Shown here one piece after another: positions 24,493-34,806 of a stretch of 64,000 nt of DNA (positions are counted from its first letter, which is position 1; each line of letters starts with the position of its first letter). A program made the position numbers and the translations under genes. This DNA comes from Niastella yeongjuensis (GTDB lineage: Bacteria; Bacteroidota; Bacteroidia; Chitinophagales; Chitinophagaceae): the NCBI RefSeq assembly GCF_900110245.1, contig NZ_FOCZ01000005.1, forward strand, positions 310,001-374,000, read 5' to 3'. The notes beneath the pieces are model-generated. The model was not told the origin of the DNA and made no database searches. It worked only from the letters and a program-made list of their open reading frames with translations.

Positions 24493-27400
24493 TTACGGTT
24501 TTTCAAATGCTGATTCCAGGTCTTTCAGAAAGGCTGGCTGGTTACAGATCAGCTTTCCTGAAAAAGATCCATTTTCTCCACTGCCAATTAGTTTGATCAT
24601 AACATGATTCCAGCCCTGGTGTAACCGGAGCGTGTTGGCTATAGCTTTCCCTGATTGCGCATTATTGATAATTTGTTTATCGTTCAGCCATACCTGTATC
24701 CCATTAGCGGTGTTCACTTCCATACTTACTACCGGAATGTTCGGTTCTATCAACAGATCGTCCAGCGACCGTGGGCTTAACACCCAAAAATCCAACGAGC
24801 GGGCATCGCCCTGCTTTTTCGCTTTTGAAAAATCAACGGCCAGTTCGCCACTCTTCAACAAAGGTTTACCGGCATAACTGCTGTCAGTCATTGATACACC
24901 CATGTTAGCGAGTAACAGCCGCATGGCTTTTTCTGCTTTATCAATCCGTGGTGCTGCAGGCAGGGTGGTAACGATCAGTTTGCCTTTTCCCATTGGCCGG
25001 CTGATCAAAACAGCACTGGCAGGTTTTGCTTCCAGTTCAGATCGCAACACCATACCCGTTTTCGCATACTCGGGTTGTTTATTCCATTTCAACCAGTCGG
25101 TTTCGCAGGCTTTTAACAATACCCGGCTTTGTTTTACCAGCGGACCGGCCATCGCCTGTTCCGTGATCTCGGGCGGCCGCATTTCTGAAAAATACAGATC
25201 GGCAGCGGTGACGCCGGCAGCGATGGCATCCGGCGTTTCTGTTACCAGCGAAGACACTTTTCTTGCATTCAGTTCCAGTTTAGCCGGAAGCAGTTCATTC
25301 AATACAGGTAAACTACCCGGTTGCACGCCCCATATCACTACGGTACCACCAGATGCGGTTACTCTTTCTATCAGTCCACGCTCAGGAGCAGTAGGTACAT
25401 TCGCACCATCGATAAATAACAGGCCAGGTATTTTGTTACCGCCATATTCTTCAAAAGTCACACCGGTGTGTTGTAAGGAAGCGGCTAACGTGCTATTGGT
25501 TCCCCCCAGCAATTGTACCGATGCAACCGGTGTTACTACCGGCGGTTTTGCCGGAACCGGTTTAGGGTTCATCCATTTATTGACTATACCCGGCGAGCCT
25601 GCGTCTCTGATGGCATCAAACAAAGGCCAGGTACGGTATAACGGCAAGGATGCATCGTAACCGGGGTTCAACGTAGTACAATAAGGGCCCAGGCGTTCGG
25701 GTTGTACACCCGGTTCGCCTTCTTTGAAGTGAGTGAAATAAACACCATCGTTTATCTCAGGTGCGCGGGTAATATCCTTCAAACCCAATGGCAGGGGCCG
25801 CAAGCCATACCACACCATATTGAACACACTTTGATAAATAGCATTCCGGTCGCGCTGTCCAATCAGCGACTGATACGAAGAAGCAGCAACCCCTTCCATC
25901 CGGCCTTCAAACGATTCATAGGCGCGCATGCCATTGGTTTCCCCTACCTGGGCGGGCGTACCATAATAAGCCATACCAGCCTCTCCTACGCCCCAGGGTT
26001 TGCCATTCTTTTGCGCCCTGTTCATGGCGTCTGTTCCACCATAGTGAACAATGTATACCGGCAGGCGCCCTTCCCCATCGTCTTCCCCATCGGCCGAGAT
26101 CCATTGGCGGGTAGGATCAACCTGGCGGCAGATCTCCGCCCATTCACCATAGTATTTTACCAGCGTGTCTTTCATCCCCGGCGGGTTATGCATTACACCC
26201 CGCACAATGGGCATTATTTCATTGGAAACACTCCAGCCAAACACCGAAGGATGATTGCGATCGCGCAGGATCAATTCTTTTAAATGTTGTTTGCTGTCTG
26301 CCCAGTACAGCGGCTCATTCAATTTAGGCCCCCCATCACTTGCCCACATCGCGGTTTCATCCAGTACCAGGATTCCCATCTCATCAGCCACATCCAAATA
26401 AAACTCAGGATAAGGTTGGGCATGTAACCGCACTGCATTTATTTTTGCATCACGCATAGCCTGGTACCAGGCCTGTGCATACCGGCGGGTCATTTGCGGA
26501 ATACCTAAAAAATGCCAGGAGTCACCGCGCATGGTTATGGCCTTCCCATTCAGCAACACTTTATTTCCTTCCAGCGTTACCTGCCGCCAGCCAAAACGGG
26601 TACTTTTTGCATCCGTCACTTTTCCTTTCTCCCGCACCTGTGCCACCAGGTTATACAGCAGGGGTGTTTCAGTTGACCAGTATTTCAATTTTCCTTTCAC
26701 CGCAGCTGCCAGCATTATTTTTGTTTCACTATGCGCAGGCATTTTTATTGTTTTAGCCGGTAATGACAAAGCACCGGCAATGGCATCCAATGAAACAGTA
26801 GCCGCTTCTGCCTTTTCATTCACAAGGGTTAGTTCTGCCTGTAACGTATCGGCATTAACCCGTGGCTGAATAAACACATTGGAAATATGCACCGCAGGCA
26901 GGGCCACTACAAACACATCCTGCCAAATGCCGGCAACATGCTGCCCCCAAAAAGAACCTGCCTGGTATGTACGGCGGCCATATTCACTTCTATGATCAAA
27001 AAGCGAAGCCTTCCGAACACCTACACAGATCTCATTTTCTTTGCCCGGTATAACGACATCGGTTATGTCCAGATCAAAAGGAAGAAAGATGCCGAAATGG
27101 GAGCCTGCCTTTTTTCCATTCACCATTATCACCGCATCACCAGCCACCGCTTCAAAATGTAGCTGGATCCGACGGCCCTTCCAGCCTGCAGGCACAGTAA
27201 ATTTTTTCTTCAGCCAACCCATTTTACAACTCTCCCAGACAACCGGATAACTGGGATAACAACGAAAATCACCACCCTGCCCATCCCTGTTGGCAAAACT
27301 GTTTACATTCCAGGGTGAAGGAATGCGAATGGGTGTTTGCTCCCAGGCATTGTCATTCAGATCAGGCAGTGCGGGTGTTGGATCAACTCCTTCTTTAAAA

Positions 27401-27597
27401 CCGGATGGTAAAGCCACCGGTTGAAATTGCCACAAACCGTTCAGACAAAGATCATCCCGATATGGTTTTTCGGCTGTTTGTACCAATCTGTTCGATGGAG
27501 CAAATACTTCCTTGTATTCCGTTCGCTGGCCATAGTGTTTCAAGGGCAAAGCCAGTGTTATAAAAAAGTAAAGCGATCGTTTATTCAGTAACATCAT
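24493..27597 (-). CDS. GH2 family glycoside hydrolase
   Basis: A 1034-residue exported enzyme of the beta-galactosidase/glucuronidase/mannosidase family GH2. After a signal peptide (about 1-24, HYGQ) come the sugar-binding jelly-roll (about 45-235), an immunoglobulin-like domain (about 236-340) and the catalytic barrel (about 341-650), with the acid/base Glu460 in WSVSNE and the probable nucleophile Glu539 in GVGEAG. An additional region of about 350 residues follows, ending in a beta-sandwich (VWLNDKQI and GWNHVMIKL motifs). It is the last gene of locus 2 and starts 5 bp after the other GH2 gene. The exact sugar cannot be told from GH2 membership. Confidence 0.9.
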   Translation of the reverse strand: MMLLNKRSLYFFITLALPLKHYGQRTEYKEVFAPSNRLVQTAEKPYRDDLCLNGLWQFQPVALPSGFKEGVDPTPALPDLNDNAWEQTPIRIPSPWNVNSFANRDGQGGDFRCYPSYPVVWESCKMGWLKKKFTVPAGWKGRRIQLHFEAVAGDAVIMVNGKKAGSHFGIFLPFDLDITDVVIPGKENEICVGVRKASLFDHRSEYGRRTYQAGSFWGQHVAGIWQDVFVVALPAVHISNVFIQPRVNADTLQAELTLVNEKAEAATVSLDAIAGALSLPAKTIKMPAHSETKIMLAAAVKGKLKYWSTETPLLYNLVAQVREKGKVTDAKSTRFGWRQVTLEGNKVLLNGKAITMRGDSWHFLGIPQMTRRYAQAWYQAMRDAKINAVRLHAQPYPEFYLDVADEMGILVLDETAMWASDGGPKLNEPLYWADSKQHLKELILRDRNHPSVFGWSVSNEIMPIVRGVMHNPPGMKDTLVKYYGEWAEICRQVDPTRQWISADGEDDGEGRLPVYIVHYGGTDAMNRAQKNGKPWGVGEAGMAYYGTPAQVGETNGMRAYESFEGRMEGVAASSYQSLIGQRDRNAIYQSVFNMVWYGLRPLPLGLKDITRAPEINDGVYFTHFKEGEPGVQPERLGPYCTTLNPGYDASLPLYRTWPLFDAIRDAGSPGIVNKWMNPKPVPAKPPVVTPVASVQLLGGTNSTLAASLQHTGVTFEEYGGNKIPGLLFIDGANVPTAPERGLIERVTASGGTVVIWGVQPGSLPVLNELLPAKLELNARKVSSLVTETPDAIAAGVTAADLYFSEMRPPEITEQAMAGPLVKQSRVLLKACETDWLKWNKQPEYAKTGMVLRSELEAKPASAVLISRPMGKGKLIVTTLPAAPRIDKAEKAMRLLLANMGVSMTDSSYAGKPLLKSGELAVDFSKAKKQGDARSLDFWVLSPRSLDDLLIEPNIPVVSMEVNTANGIQVWLNDKQIINNAQSGKAIANTLRLHQGWNHVMIKLIGSGENGSFSGKLICNQPAFLKDLESAFEKP

Positions 27598-27602
27598 AGT
27601 TT

Positions 27603-30600
27603 TTATTGCATCAGGTAATTAAGCATGTTCACCAATAATTTTCCAGCTACCGGGTCTGTAGCGCCTTTTTCCAAAGACATTGTAGACACCATTGCCTTTC
27701 CATTGTCTTTTATGGTCATTATAGTAGTACCCTGAATCGTTTCCATGTGTTTTGCCCGTTCAGGCATTTCACCGTTTATGTAACCGTGGATCCTAATATG
27801 TTTCGCCAGTAATTCCACATTGGCAGCTCTGTTTACTTTCAGCACCGAATTACACACCGTGGGTATTTCGCGTTTGTTGTTATTGAAATAGCGCAGGTCC
27901 ATCAGGGCGAGGCCATCAAAAACAGGTGATTCCGGAATATCCATATTCACGATCTCGCCTTCAGTGGGTTTGAACCAGCCCCGGATGTATTCAGGATAAA
28001 GCGCTTTAGCCAGCGACGGCCCGTTCAACAGCAACAGTTTCCCGCCTTTCGCCACCAGTGATCTTACCCGCTGTAATTGTTCGTTATTGAGGTCAGCCGA
28101 ATCGATACCCGCCAGCACATATACATCGGCGGTTTGTTGCAGGGCCGCATTTACATCAGTGGCTGCGGTGTACCGAAGATTCAGAAAATCAAAAACCGGT
28201 TGCAGGTTACAACGATCGACCAGCACAATTTTCCTGGTGCCGGTAGCCGCATTCCATTCTTTGCGGGCCAGCACCAGTTTGTATTCATTGGCACTTACCT
28301 CCTTACCCTTCTCCTTAAGCGACAATAGCAGCTTGGCATTTACCCGCTCCTGCGGTAAATTGGCCGGTAGCGTAATGGGCGGCGTTACCCATTCCCGGCC
28401 ATAATAAGCCACCGGGTTTACGGGTTGGGTTCCTGACTGCAGCAACTTTCCATCTTCCCCTACCAGTTTCCATTCCAACACCGATGCCGCCAGTTCTGTT
28501 CCTTCTGTGCGATCGTTTGCCACACAAATACGTACTGGTAACGGGGCGCCTTCGTAGAAATGCCGCCCCCATAATTCAGCGCTCACCAAAATCGGCTGCA
28601 TGGCGCGTTGCATTGCATAATAGGCAGGATATGGTTCTATCTTTTTTGCATCATATACACTCCGGAACCAGGTGAGTAAGGCAAAATGAATAAAACCAGC
28701 GGCCTTATCATTGCTTCTCCTTAATGCTTCGGCCAATTCGCCGGTTATAAAAGATTGCGCTTCGAGGAAGTAAGCCGGGTTGTTGTATTCATACGCCAGG
28801 TCGCCTATCAGCGATTGCGGTGTTTGGTGCACCAGCGTGTAAAACCGTGTGGGATGGCCGGTTTCGCCATTGGGATAACCGGTTGACATCTCCTGGCTGA
28901 TGAGCGGCCGCCCTGCTGTCCAGTTCTCCTGCTGAAACTCACCATTGAACATTTTAAAGATGTTGTAATCGTACCAGTTGATATAGCTGTGTACATCGTC
29001 TATATCCCCATCATCGATGCCACTCATAAAATCATCGCCAAATCGTTTGGCTTTGCCTTTGCGTTTATAATTAGAATCAAAACACATAGGCCGGGTAGGA
29101 TCAACGGCGCGCATTCTTTTCACCACCTCTGAAATGATGGTCATTTTTTCTTTGGCGCGTGCCAGGTCGGGCTCATTATCATAGAACTTCATTTCGTTGT
29201 TCACCGTCCAGAACAAAAGCGAAGGATGGTTGCGGAATTTCTTAAGCATATCCATAAACTCATCGGCCCAAAGATCAATCAATGAGCGGTCGGGCATGGA
29301 GCTAGCCAGCATCAGCCAGGGCCAGGTGCCTTCAAAACTTACCCCAATGCCTTTGCGGTCGGCCGCGTCCATCCACAATTCATTATAGGGAGCCGTATGC
29401 GTACGCGTTACTTCCATATTACCCGCCTTCATCACCTCGTAAAACCGGTCGGCCAGTTCGCGGTCGTTGGGCGCCAGCGCAAAAGGTGTTTGATTACCGC
29501 CACGCAGCCAGTACTGTTTCCCATTCAGCCAGAAATAACCGTTCTTCGATTCAAATGTGCGGAACCCGGAACAGATAACGGTGCTATCGATAATGCGACC
29601 GCTTTGTAATACACTGAAGGTGAAGTCATACAGATTGGGCGTTTGCGGTGACCACAACAATGGTTTCAGGTCTTTTACAGAGTAGGTCAGCTTTTTTTCT
29701 TCACCCGCATGTAATACCGTTTGTGGCAATGCGTCGCCTTTGTATAACAAACTGCCTTTTTTATCAGCGATGTTAGTGGCTATAGAAAAAGTTTTATCCT
29801 GTTTGCTGGTATTGGCAATTGTAATATCAAAAGTGGCGCCCGTTAGACTGGGTTGTATAAATACATCTTTTATTTTAAGCGGATCGGTAATCACCAGCGA
29901 CACCGGCTGCCAGATCCCGGCGGGGTCATTTCCGTAAAAACCATGCGCCAGGTCTTTCAGCATTTTGTTGGTCACTTCAACACTCACGGCCACGTCTATT
30001 ACTTTATTGGCATCCTTTACGTCTTTTACGTAATCCCGGATCACTTTAACGGCTACCAGGTTTTTACCTGGCTTGAACAATCCTTTGCCATTCACTTTGA
30101 AATCGCCAAACATGCCGGTATGTTTACCTGCCAGCGAACCATTGATCCATACTTCCGCTACTTTCGATACGGCATCAAACGCCAGTTCGGTTTCCTTATC
30201 CTGGATCCCGGCCGGCAACTCAATCCACTGCCGGTACCAGGCCGCATTCGTTTTCTGGTAATCGAACGTATAGTTTTCGCATCGTTCAGTTTCTTTTCTA
30301 TAATATACATCCGACACCCCTTTTGAATGCGGACCAAAAGTCTCCCCATGTAACCAGATGCGAATAGGATTCCAGAAATCGGGCACATGCATCGAGTGCC
30401 AGTTTTTGTCACCCACCGAAGGGGAAACGGCATCCTGCTCATTAGCCAGCTCGTATACCGGCATAAACAACCATTGTCCGTTCAATGAAACCGTTGTACG
30501 GGCCCCACTCAATTTGTTTATGGCCATCGCCTGATAGGCCTTTCGCTCAGTAACGCGTTTCTTTTCCTTATCGATTTGCGGCGAGCTGTATTCCTTACGT

Positions 30601-31211
30601 GGGATATTTTTGAAGTAATCATCTGGCAGTTCCTTTACCGCCAGGTCATCATAATCGGTAGGCAACCAGCCGCCACCCAGGATCACTTTGCCCGAAGGCG
30701 CCAGGCGGCTGTTCTTATCTGTTACATCTATCCGGGGTAATGTTTCATTGTTTAAAAACACCCGGATGCGATTATCACACACCTCGATTCGGAAGGTATA
30801 CCAGGTATTGGCCACCGGGTGAAAATCGAGTGGCCGCAAAGCCAGGAATTCATCGGTGCCCATATAGCCCATGCGGCTCAGGTACAGATTATTTTGCAAA
30901 CCACCCCGCAAGCCTATCACATACCGATCGTTGCGGTTGTATTCCCGAAACCCCGCCCATATCTGCACTTCTTCTTTACCTGCCTGCGAACGGGCTTTAA
31001 ACGTAATCGCATAATTGGTCCATTGTGCAGTACCAAAACTGGCATACGCCTCTTGTGTACTTAATATACCATTGGTCAATTTACAAGTACCCCTACCAGT
31101 CTTTTCATAGAATGTCGGCTGCGAATTAAACTGCTCTACTAATGCAAAGCCAGTCTGTGAGTTTGCATGGATACACGATAATAGTAAAAGACTTACAACA
31201 AGTTTTTTCAT
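27603..31211 (-). CDS. GH2 family glycoside hydrolase with N-terminal LamG-like domain
   Basis: A 1202-residue exported enzyme. The signal peptide (about 1-19) is followed by a LamG/DUF1080-like beta-sandwich (about 20-195) that may bind glycan. GH2 domains follow: jelly-roll (about 235-445), Ig-like (446-555) and barrel (556-870), with the acid/base Glu673 in WTVNNE and the nucleophile Glu774 in ISQEMS. The C-terminal part (about 1010-1202) resembles a glutamine-amidotransferase-like fold (YVLAGIDSADLNNEQL, GGKLLLLNG), seen at the end of some glycosidases. It is cotranscribed with the GH2 gene 5 bp downstream. A composite repeat lies in the gap upstream of its start. Confidence 0.9.
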   Translation of the reverse strand: MKKLVVSLLLLSCIHANSQTGFALVEQFNSQPTFYEKTGRGTCKLTNGILSTQEAYASFGTAQWTNYAITFKARSQAGKEEVQIWAGFREYNRNDRYVIGLRGGLQNNLYLSRMGYMGTDEFLALRPLDFHPVANTWYTFRIEVCDNRIRVFLNNETLPRIDVTDKNSRLAPSGKVILGGGWLPTDYDDLAVKELPDDYFKNIPRKEYSSPQIDKEKKRVTERKAYQAMAINKLSGARTTVSLNGQWLFMPVYELANEQDAVSPSVGDKNWHSMHVPDFWNPIRIWLHGETFGPHSKGVSDVYYRKETERCENYTFDYQKTNAAWYRQWIELPAGIQDKETELAFDAVSKVAEVWINGSLAGKHTGMFGDFKVNGKGLFKPGKNLVAVKVIRDYVKDVKDANKVIDVAVSVEVTNKMLKDLAHGFYGNDPAGIWQPVSLVITDPLKIKDVFIQPSLTGATFDITIANTSKQDKTFSIATNIADKKGSLLYKGDALPQTVLHAGEEKKLTYSVKDLKPLLWSPQTPNLYDFTFSVLQSGRIIDSTVICSGFRTFESKNGYFWLNGKQYWLRGGNQTPFALAPNDRELADRFYEVMKAGNMEVTRTHTAPYNELWMDAADRKGIGVSFEGTWPWLMLASSMPDRSLIDLWADEFMDMLKKFRNHPSLLFWTVNNEMKFYDNEPDLARAKEKMTIISEVVKRMRAVDPTRPMCFDSNYKRKGKAKRFGDDFMSGIDDGDIDDVHSYINWYDYNIFKMFNGEFQQENWTAGRPLISQEMSTGYPNGETGHPTRFYTLVHQTPQSLIGDLAYEYNNPAYFLEAQSFITGELAEALRRSNDKAAGFIHFALLTWFRSVYDAKKIEPYPAYYAMQRAMQPILVSAELWGRHFYEGAPLPVRICVANDRTEGTELAASVLEWKLVGEDGKLLQSGTQPVNPVAYYGREWVTPPITLPANLPQERVNAKLLLSLKEKGKEVSANEYKLVLARKEWNAATGTRKIVLVDRCNLQPVFDFLNLRYTAATDVNAALQQTADVYVLAGIDSADLNNEQLQRVRSLVAKGGKLLLLNGPSLAKALYPEYIRGWFKPTEGEIVNMDIPESPVFDGLALMDLRYFNNNKREIPTVCNSVLKVNRAANVELLAKHIRIHGYINGEMPERAKHMETIQGTTIMTIKDNGKAMVSTMSLEKGATDPVAGKLLVNMLNYLMQ

Positions 31212-31235
31212 TTATTCTTAGTTCTGAGTTCAAGG

Positions 31236-31428
31236 GCCTCCCCCCGCCCCCTCCGGTGGAGGGGGAGTTGGGAAGCCTCGCTAATAATTTCAATATGCCG
31301 GTCGGCGAGATTCCTTGCCGCGAAGAAGCCCACTGCCCACTGCCCACTGCCTACTGCCTTTCTCCCATTGCCCATTCCCCATTGCCTTTCTTCTCTCTGC
31401 CCTCTGCCCTCTGCCTTCTGCCCTTCTA
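31236..31428 (-). repeat. composite dispersed element, copy B
   Basis: Read on the minus strand, this has the same order as 10863-11100. A GGCAGAG array comes first, then GGCAATG/GGCAGTG/GGCAGTA units, a middle with GGCAAGGAATC and AGCGAGG, and a GC-rich palindromic end. The array begins at the stop codon of the SGNH hydrolase gene (31426-31428). It fills the 214-bp gap before the GH2 gene. Confidence 0.8.
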
Positions 31429-32964
31429 AGGAATTATCCTAAACCCATCCACCTTTGTAGTAACACTCCCCGTCTTGGCATGATAGATCCTGATAAAATT
31501 GATCGCATTCAGATCGGGAGTACCATTGGTGGTTCCGGCGGCACTGATCGGTTTGGTGATCAGGTTCCAGCCATTTACGAGCGGGCCGATATTCCAGTTG
31601 TATTCGCTTACGTCATTGGTGCCACCACTTCCTATTTCAATTTGATTGGAGGCGCTTAGTTTGCTGACGTCAGAAACATAATACCAGAATTGAATAGAAC
31701 CGGTAGCCGGAGATGCACCGGTATTAATGGACGTGGTAAATACTTTTCTAAATTCCTCAGTACCGCTGCCCACTGCCTGCAAGGCGCCTGTGCCTTCTTT
31801 TTTATCTGTTGTGTTTAGCGATAAGGTGTTACCGGATGTCCAGCCGGTAGTGGCATCACAACGATCCAGGTACAACGGTGTGGCCGAACTTAAATAAGGG
31901 GTAAGAATTGGGTTAAGCAGGTTGGCGATCTTTCTGTTACCCGCATCACTGGGATGTAACCCATCTGTATAATCGGCTGTAGTGACCCAGTTGGTAGTTT
32001 CAATATAGATCAACCTGCCATCGCCTGCATTTTGCCGGGCATTTACTGCTGCTTTGGTGGGTACCGATTTAATACCATTTAATAAACATTGCATCACAAA
32101 GATCTGGGCATTGGGGAACCTGGTGCGCACATTGGCCAGGAAGGAGGTCATAGCGGTTTGAAAAGTAGCATCAGGCACCTGTTTACCATTGTCGTTGGTG
32201 CCTAAATTGATCACTACCAGTTTGGGGGTGTACCTGGTAAAATCCCATGCCGGTGAGGAAAGATTATTAGGCGACTGTAAATTAAAATAACTCACCTCCA
32301 TACCCGGGTAGGTGCCAAACCCATTGGTTAAAGTAATACCGGGATAAGCAATCTGCGTATGTTCTGTACCCATTGCCTCAGAACACACCCAGGCATAACC
32401 GCTTACGTTGGCCAGAGAATCGGTATAACCTGCGGTAATGGAATCCCCTATCCATTCAACCAGATCGGTGTTTACCGGTGTCGCTAATGTGGTAGCACCG
32501 GCATCGAGTACCAGCCCCTGGAAGTTAAAAACGTAATCATAGTCTTTCCCCTGAGCCACACTTACCGTGTGGTTTCCATTGGCTAACGCAGACGGGGTTA
32601 AATTGACCGTACCCGTTACACCGATATAACGTACCCAGGGGCCATTATCTATTTTTGCATAAAAATTACTTGTATTGCCCAGCTTTACTTTTACCGTTGT
32701 TCCGGTAAATCGTACCCTTATGTAAGCGCCGCCCCACTTGCTTATATATTGCGTGGAATTGCTAAAATCCCATCTGCCAAAATATTTGATATTGGTATCT
32801 CTCAGATTGCCGTTCCCCAGTGCAATGCTTGCAGACTTCGTTTGCAGCGTTTGATCATCAAATTTTTGAGTAGTTAACGCTTCCATGGTCTTGGCACAGT
32901 TATAATGCGCTACAGACATCAGTACCAATGTTATCATGCTGGCCATTTTCATCACAGATATCAT
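31426..32964 (-). CDS. SGNH/GDSL esterase, CE2-like, with C-terminal beta-sandwich module
   Basis: A 512-residue exported carbohydrate esterase. After the signal region (about 1-28) there is an N-terminal jelly-roll (about 55-155) as in CE2 acetyl-xylan/glucomannan esterases. The SGNH domain follows (about 165-355), with the nucleophile Ser175 in GDSIT, GTND at 255-258 and the Asp334/His337 pair in DGLHPS. Residues 367-512 form a beta-rich module nearly duplicated at the end of the next protein upstream; it is probably carbohydrate-binding. Removal of O-acetyl groups from the locus 2 glycan is the likely job. The stop codon touches a GGCAGA repeat array. Confidence 0.88.
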   Translation of the reverse strand: MISVMKMASMITLVLMSVAHYNCAKTMEALTTQKFDDQTLQTKSASIALGNGNLRDTNIKYFGRWDFSNSTQYISKWGGAYIRVRFTGTTVKVKLGNTSNFYAKIDNGPWVRYIGVTGTVNLTPSALANGNHTVSVAQGKDYDYVFNFQGLVLDAGATTLATPVNTDLVEWIGDSITAGYTDSLANVSGYAWVCSEAMGTEHTQIAYPGITLTNGFGTYPGMEVSYFNLQSPNNLSSPAWDFTRYTPKLVVINLGTNDNGKQVPDATFQTAMTSFLANVRTRFPNAQIFVMQCLLNGIKSVPTKAAVNARQNAGDGRLIYIETTNWVTTADYTDGLHPSDAGNRKIANLLNPILTPYLSSATPLYLDRCDATTGWTSGNTLSLNTTDKKEGTGALQAVGSGTEEFRKVFTTSINTGASPATGSIQFWYYVSDVSKLSASNQIEIGSGGTNDVSEYNWNIGPLVNGWNLITKPISAAGTTNGTPDLNAINFIRIYHAKTGSVTTKVDGFRIIP

Positions 32965-32981
32965 AGTTCGGTTATTTATAG

Positions 32982-34679
32982 TTATGGTATGATTTCGATT
33001 CGATCCAGCCTGGTGGTGACAGCACCCGTTTTGGCATGATAGATCCGAAACCAGTTAATGGCATTCAAATTGGGCGTGCCACCTGTTGTACCTGCAGAAG
33101 CAAATGTTTTGGTGATCAGGTTCCAGCCATTTACCAGCGTGCCGATATTCCAGTTGTATTCATTTATGTCATTGGCACCACCGCTTCCTATTTCAATCTG
33201 GTTGGAAGTTCCCAGTTGGCTAACATCCGAGACATAATACCAGAACCGGAGATAACCAGAGGCAGCGGTAGCGCCGGTATTATAGGGAGTTAATACTTTT
33301 TTGAATTCATCGGTGCCGCTGCCAACTGATTGCAGGGATCCTGCGCCTTCTTTAAAATCTGTTGTATTTACCGACAATGTATTAGCCGATACCCAGCCGG
33401 TAGTAGCATCGCAGCGATCGGGCGAAATCGTAAACTTCGTACTATGTGTTGCCTGATAAGGGATCAATCCCTTCATCATTTTCTGTCCGTTGTTTACCAA
33501 TCGCAGGTAGAAATCCGAGGACACCTGCACGCCGTCCGCGTCCAGTGTAAGGAAATATTTACCGGCCGGGATGTCAGCATTGGTTTCTGCACATTTAAAA
33601 ATAGAAGTGGCTTCCTGCGCTTCATCAAACATGGCTACATAGGCGCTTTGCACACCGGTATTTCTGATACCGGCAAACATCTGCCACATAAAATCACCGT
33701 GTAGCCGCGGGATCTCGTTACGGGGTTTAACTGTTTGTCCGCTGTTATTGGAAAATGCGAATCCTGCGTATACGCAACCCTGATAATCTATATCTCGGGC
33801 AGAACACCAGGCCAGGTCGCTGGTATAGGAAGTTTGAAAATTGCCCCGTTTGCCTACCCACCACGGCATGATCATATCAGTTGCTTCGTAAGCCGTCACA
33901 TAAGCCGTGTCGGTGGTAAAGTTGGCCACAGAACCGATGATCACATAACAACCCTGCGCTTTAAACCAGTTGATCTTACTCACCCAGTCTGCAGCGGCAC
34001 CCCGGCCTGAAAAACCAACGCCCCAAAAACAAACTACCGGTTTGCCATTTTGTTTGGCATAATTGGGCGAAGCGGTCAGGTTCAACGTGCCGGTGAGGGT
34101 ATTCGTCCAGTCGATATCGATAGGATCGGTGGCTTTGCAATCATACATGATATAAAACTTGCGGCCATAGGTTTGTGCCGAATTCTCCATCATGGTGGCA
34201 ATACCGTCGAATTGTGCTTTCTTCACACTGCCCACTACAATGGAACTGCCGAAACGCTGCAGCGCAATACAGTCAATACCGTTCTGTTGCATCCACAGGC
34301 AATGTGTATTGGCTACCTGCTGATCATAAGAAGAAAACATTTTGGCAGGACGGCCATTACCCAGGTTGCCACTATAAGGGGATTGCAACACCCCATCCTG
34401 ATAAAACGGAACGGGCGCATAGGAGTTGGTATATTCTGCTAGCTCAGGCCAGGTTTCAAAGTTCTGGTGCTGCCAGCTGTTATAGGGCGATCCATCGCCG
34501 GCAGCCGCAAACCAGCCCTGGTAACCCACGGTTAGTTTGCCCACCACATCGCCTGGCGGGGATAGCAATTCAACTTTTGCCTTTTCCTCCGTTGCCGGAA
34601 GGGCAGTTTCTGTAATTACTTTTTTTGCACAACCGCCTGCAATAAAAACAGCGGCCAGCAAAAGGTGTTTCTTTTTCAT
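32982..34679 (-). CDS. GH71/99-like glycosidase lipoprotein
   Basis: A 565-residue lipoprotein. ATG 34679 gives the lipobox FIAGGC (Cys17); an upstream in-frame extension looks non-coding. The central part (about 45-400) has the layout of GH71/GH99-like proteins: VGYQGWFAAAGDGSP near the start, QNGIDCIALQRFG in the middle and AYVAMFDEAQEATSIFK, where the acidic residues would be catalytic. GH99 enzymes cleave alpha-mannosides, but this branch is poorly characterised. Residues 421-565 match the C-terminal module of the neighbouring SGNH esterase at roughly three quarters identity by eye. It lies 17 bp upstream of the esterase gene in the locus 2 transcript. Confidence 0.82.
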   Translation of the reverse strand: MKKKHLLLAAVFIAGGCAKKVITETALPATEEKAKVELLSPPGDVVGKLTVGYQGWFAAAGDGSPYNSWQHQNFETWPELAEYTNSYAPVPFYQDGVLQSPYSGNLGNGRPAKMFSSYDQQVANTHCLWMQQNGIDCIALQRFGSSIVVGSVKKAQFDGIATMMENSAQTYGRKFYIMYDCKATDPIDIDWTNTLTGTLNLTASPNYAKQNGKPVVCFWGVGFSGRGAAADWVSKINWFKAQGCYVIIGSVANFTTDTAYVTAYEATDMIMPWWVGKRGNFQTSYTSDLAWCSARDIDYQGCVYAGFAFSNNSGQTVKPRNEIPRLHGDFMWQMFAGIRNTGVQSAYVAMFDEAQEATSIFKCAETNADIPAGKYFLTLDADGVQVSSDFYLRLVNNGQKMMKGLIPYQATHSTKFTISPDRCDATTGWVSANTLSVNTTDFKEGAGSLQSVGSGTDEFKKVLTPYNTGATAASGYLRFWYYVSDVSQLGTSNQIEIGSGGANDINEYNWNIGTLVNGWNLITKTFASAGTTGGTPNLNAINWFRIYHAKTGAVTTRLDRIEIIP

Positions 34680-34806
34680 ATAACAAGTGTTTAATGGCAA
34701 TGGATTTGTTTCATCCGCTGCGTGCAGCACATAGGCACTGATGATAGCGGTGGGTATTGATTTGATTAATCTGGAATGAAACACAGGGAATAATATTAAC
34801 ATGATA

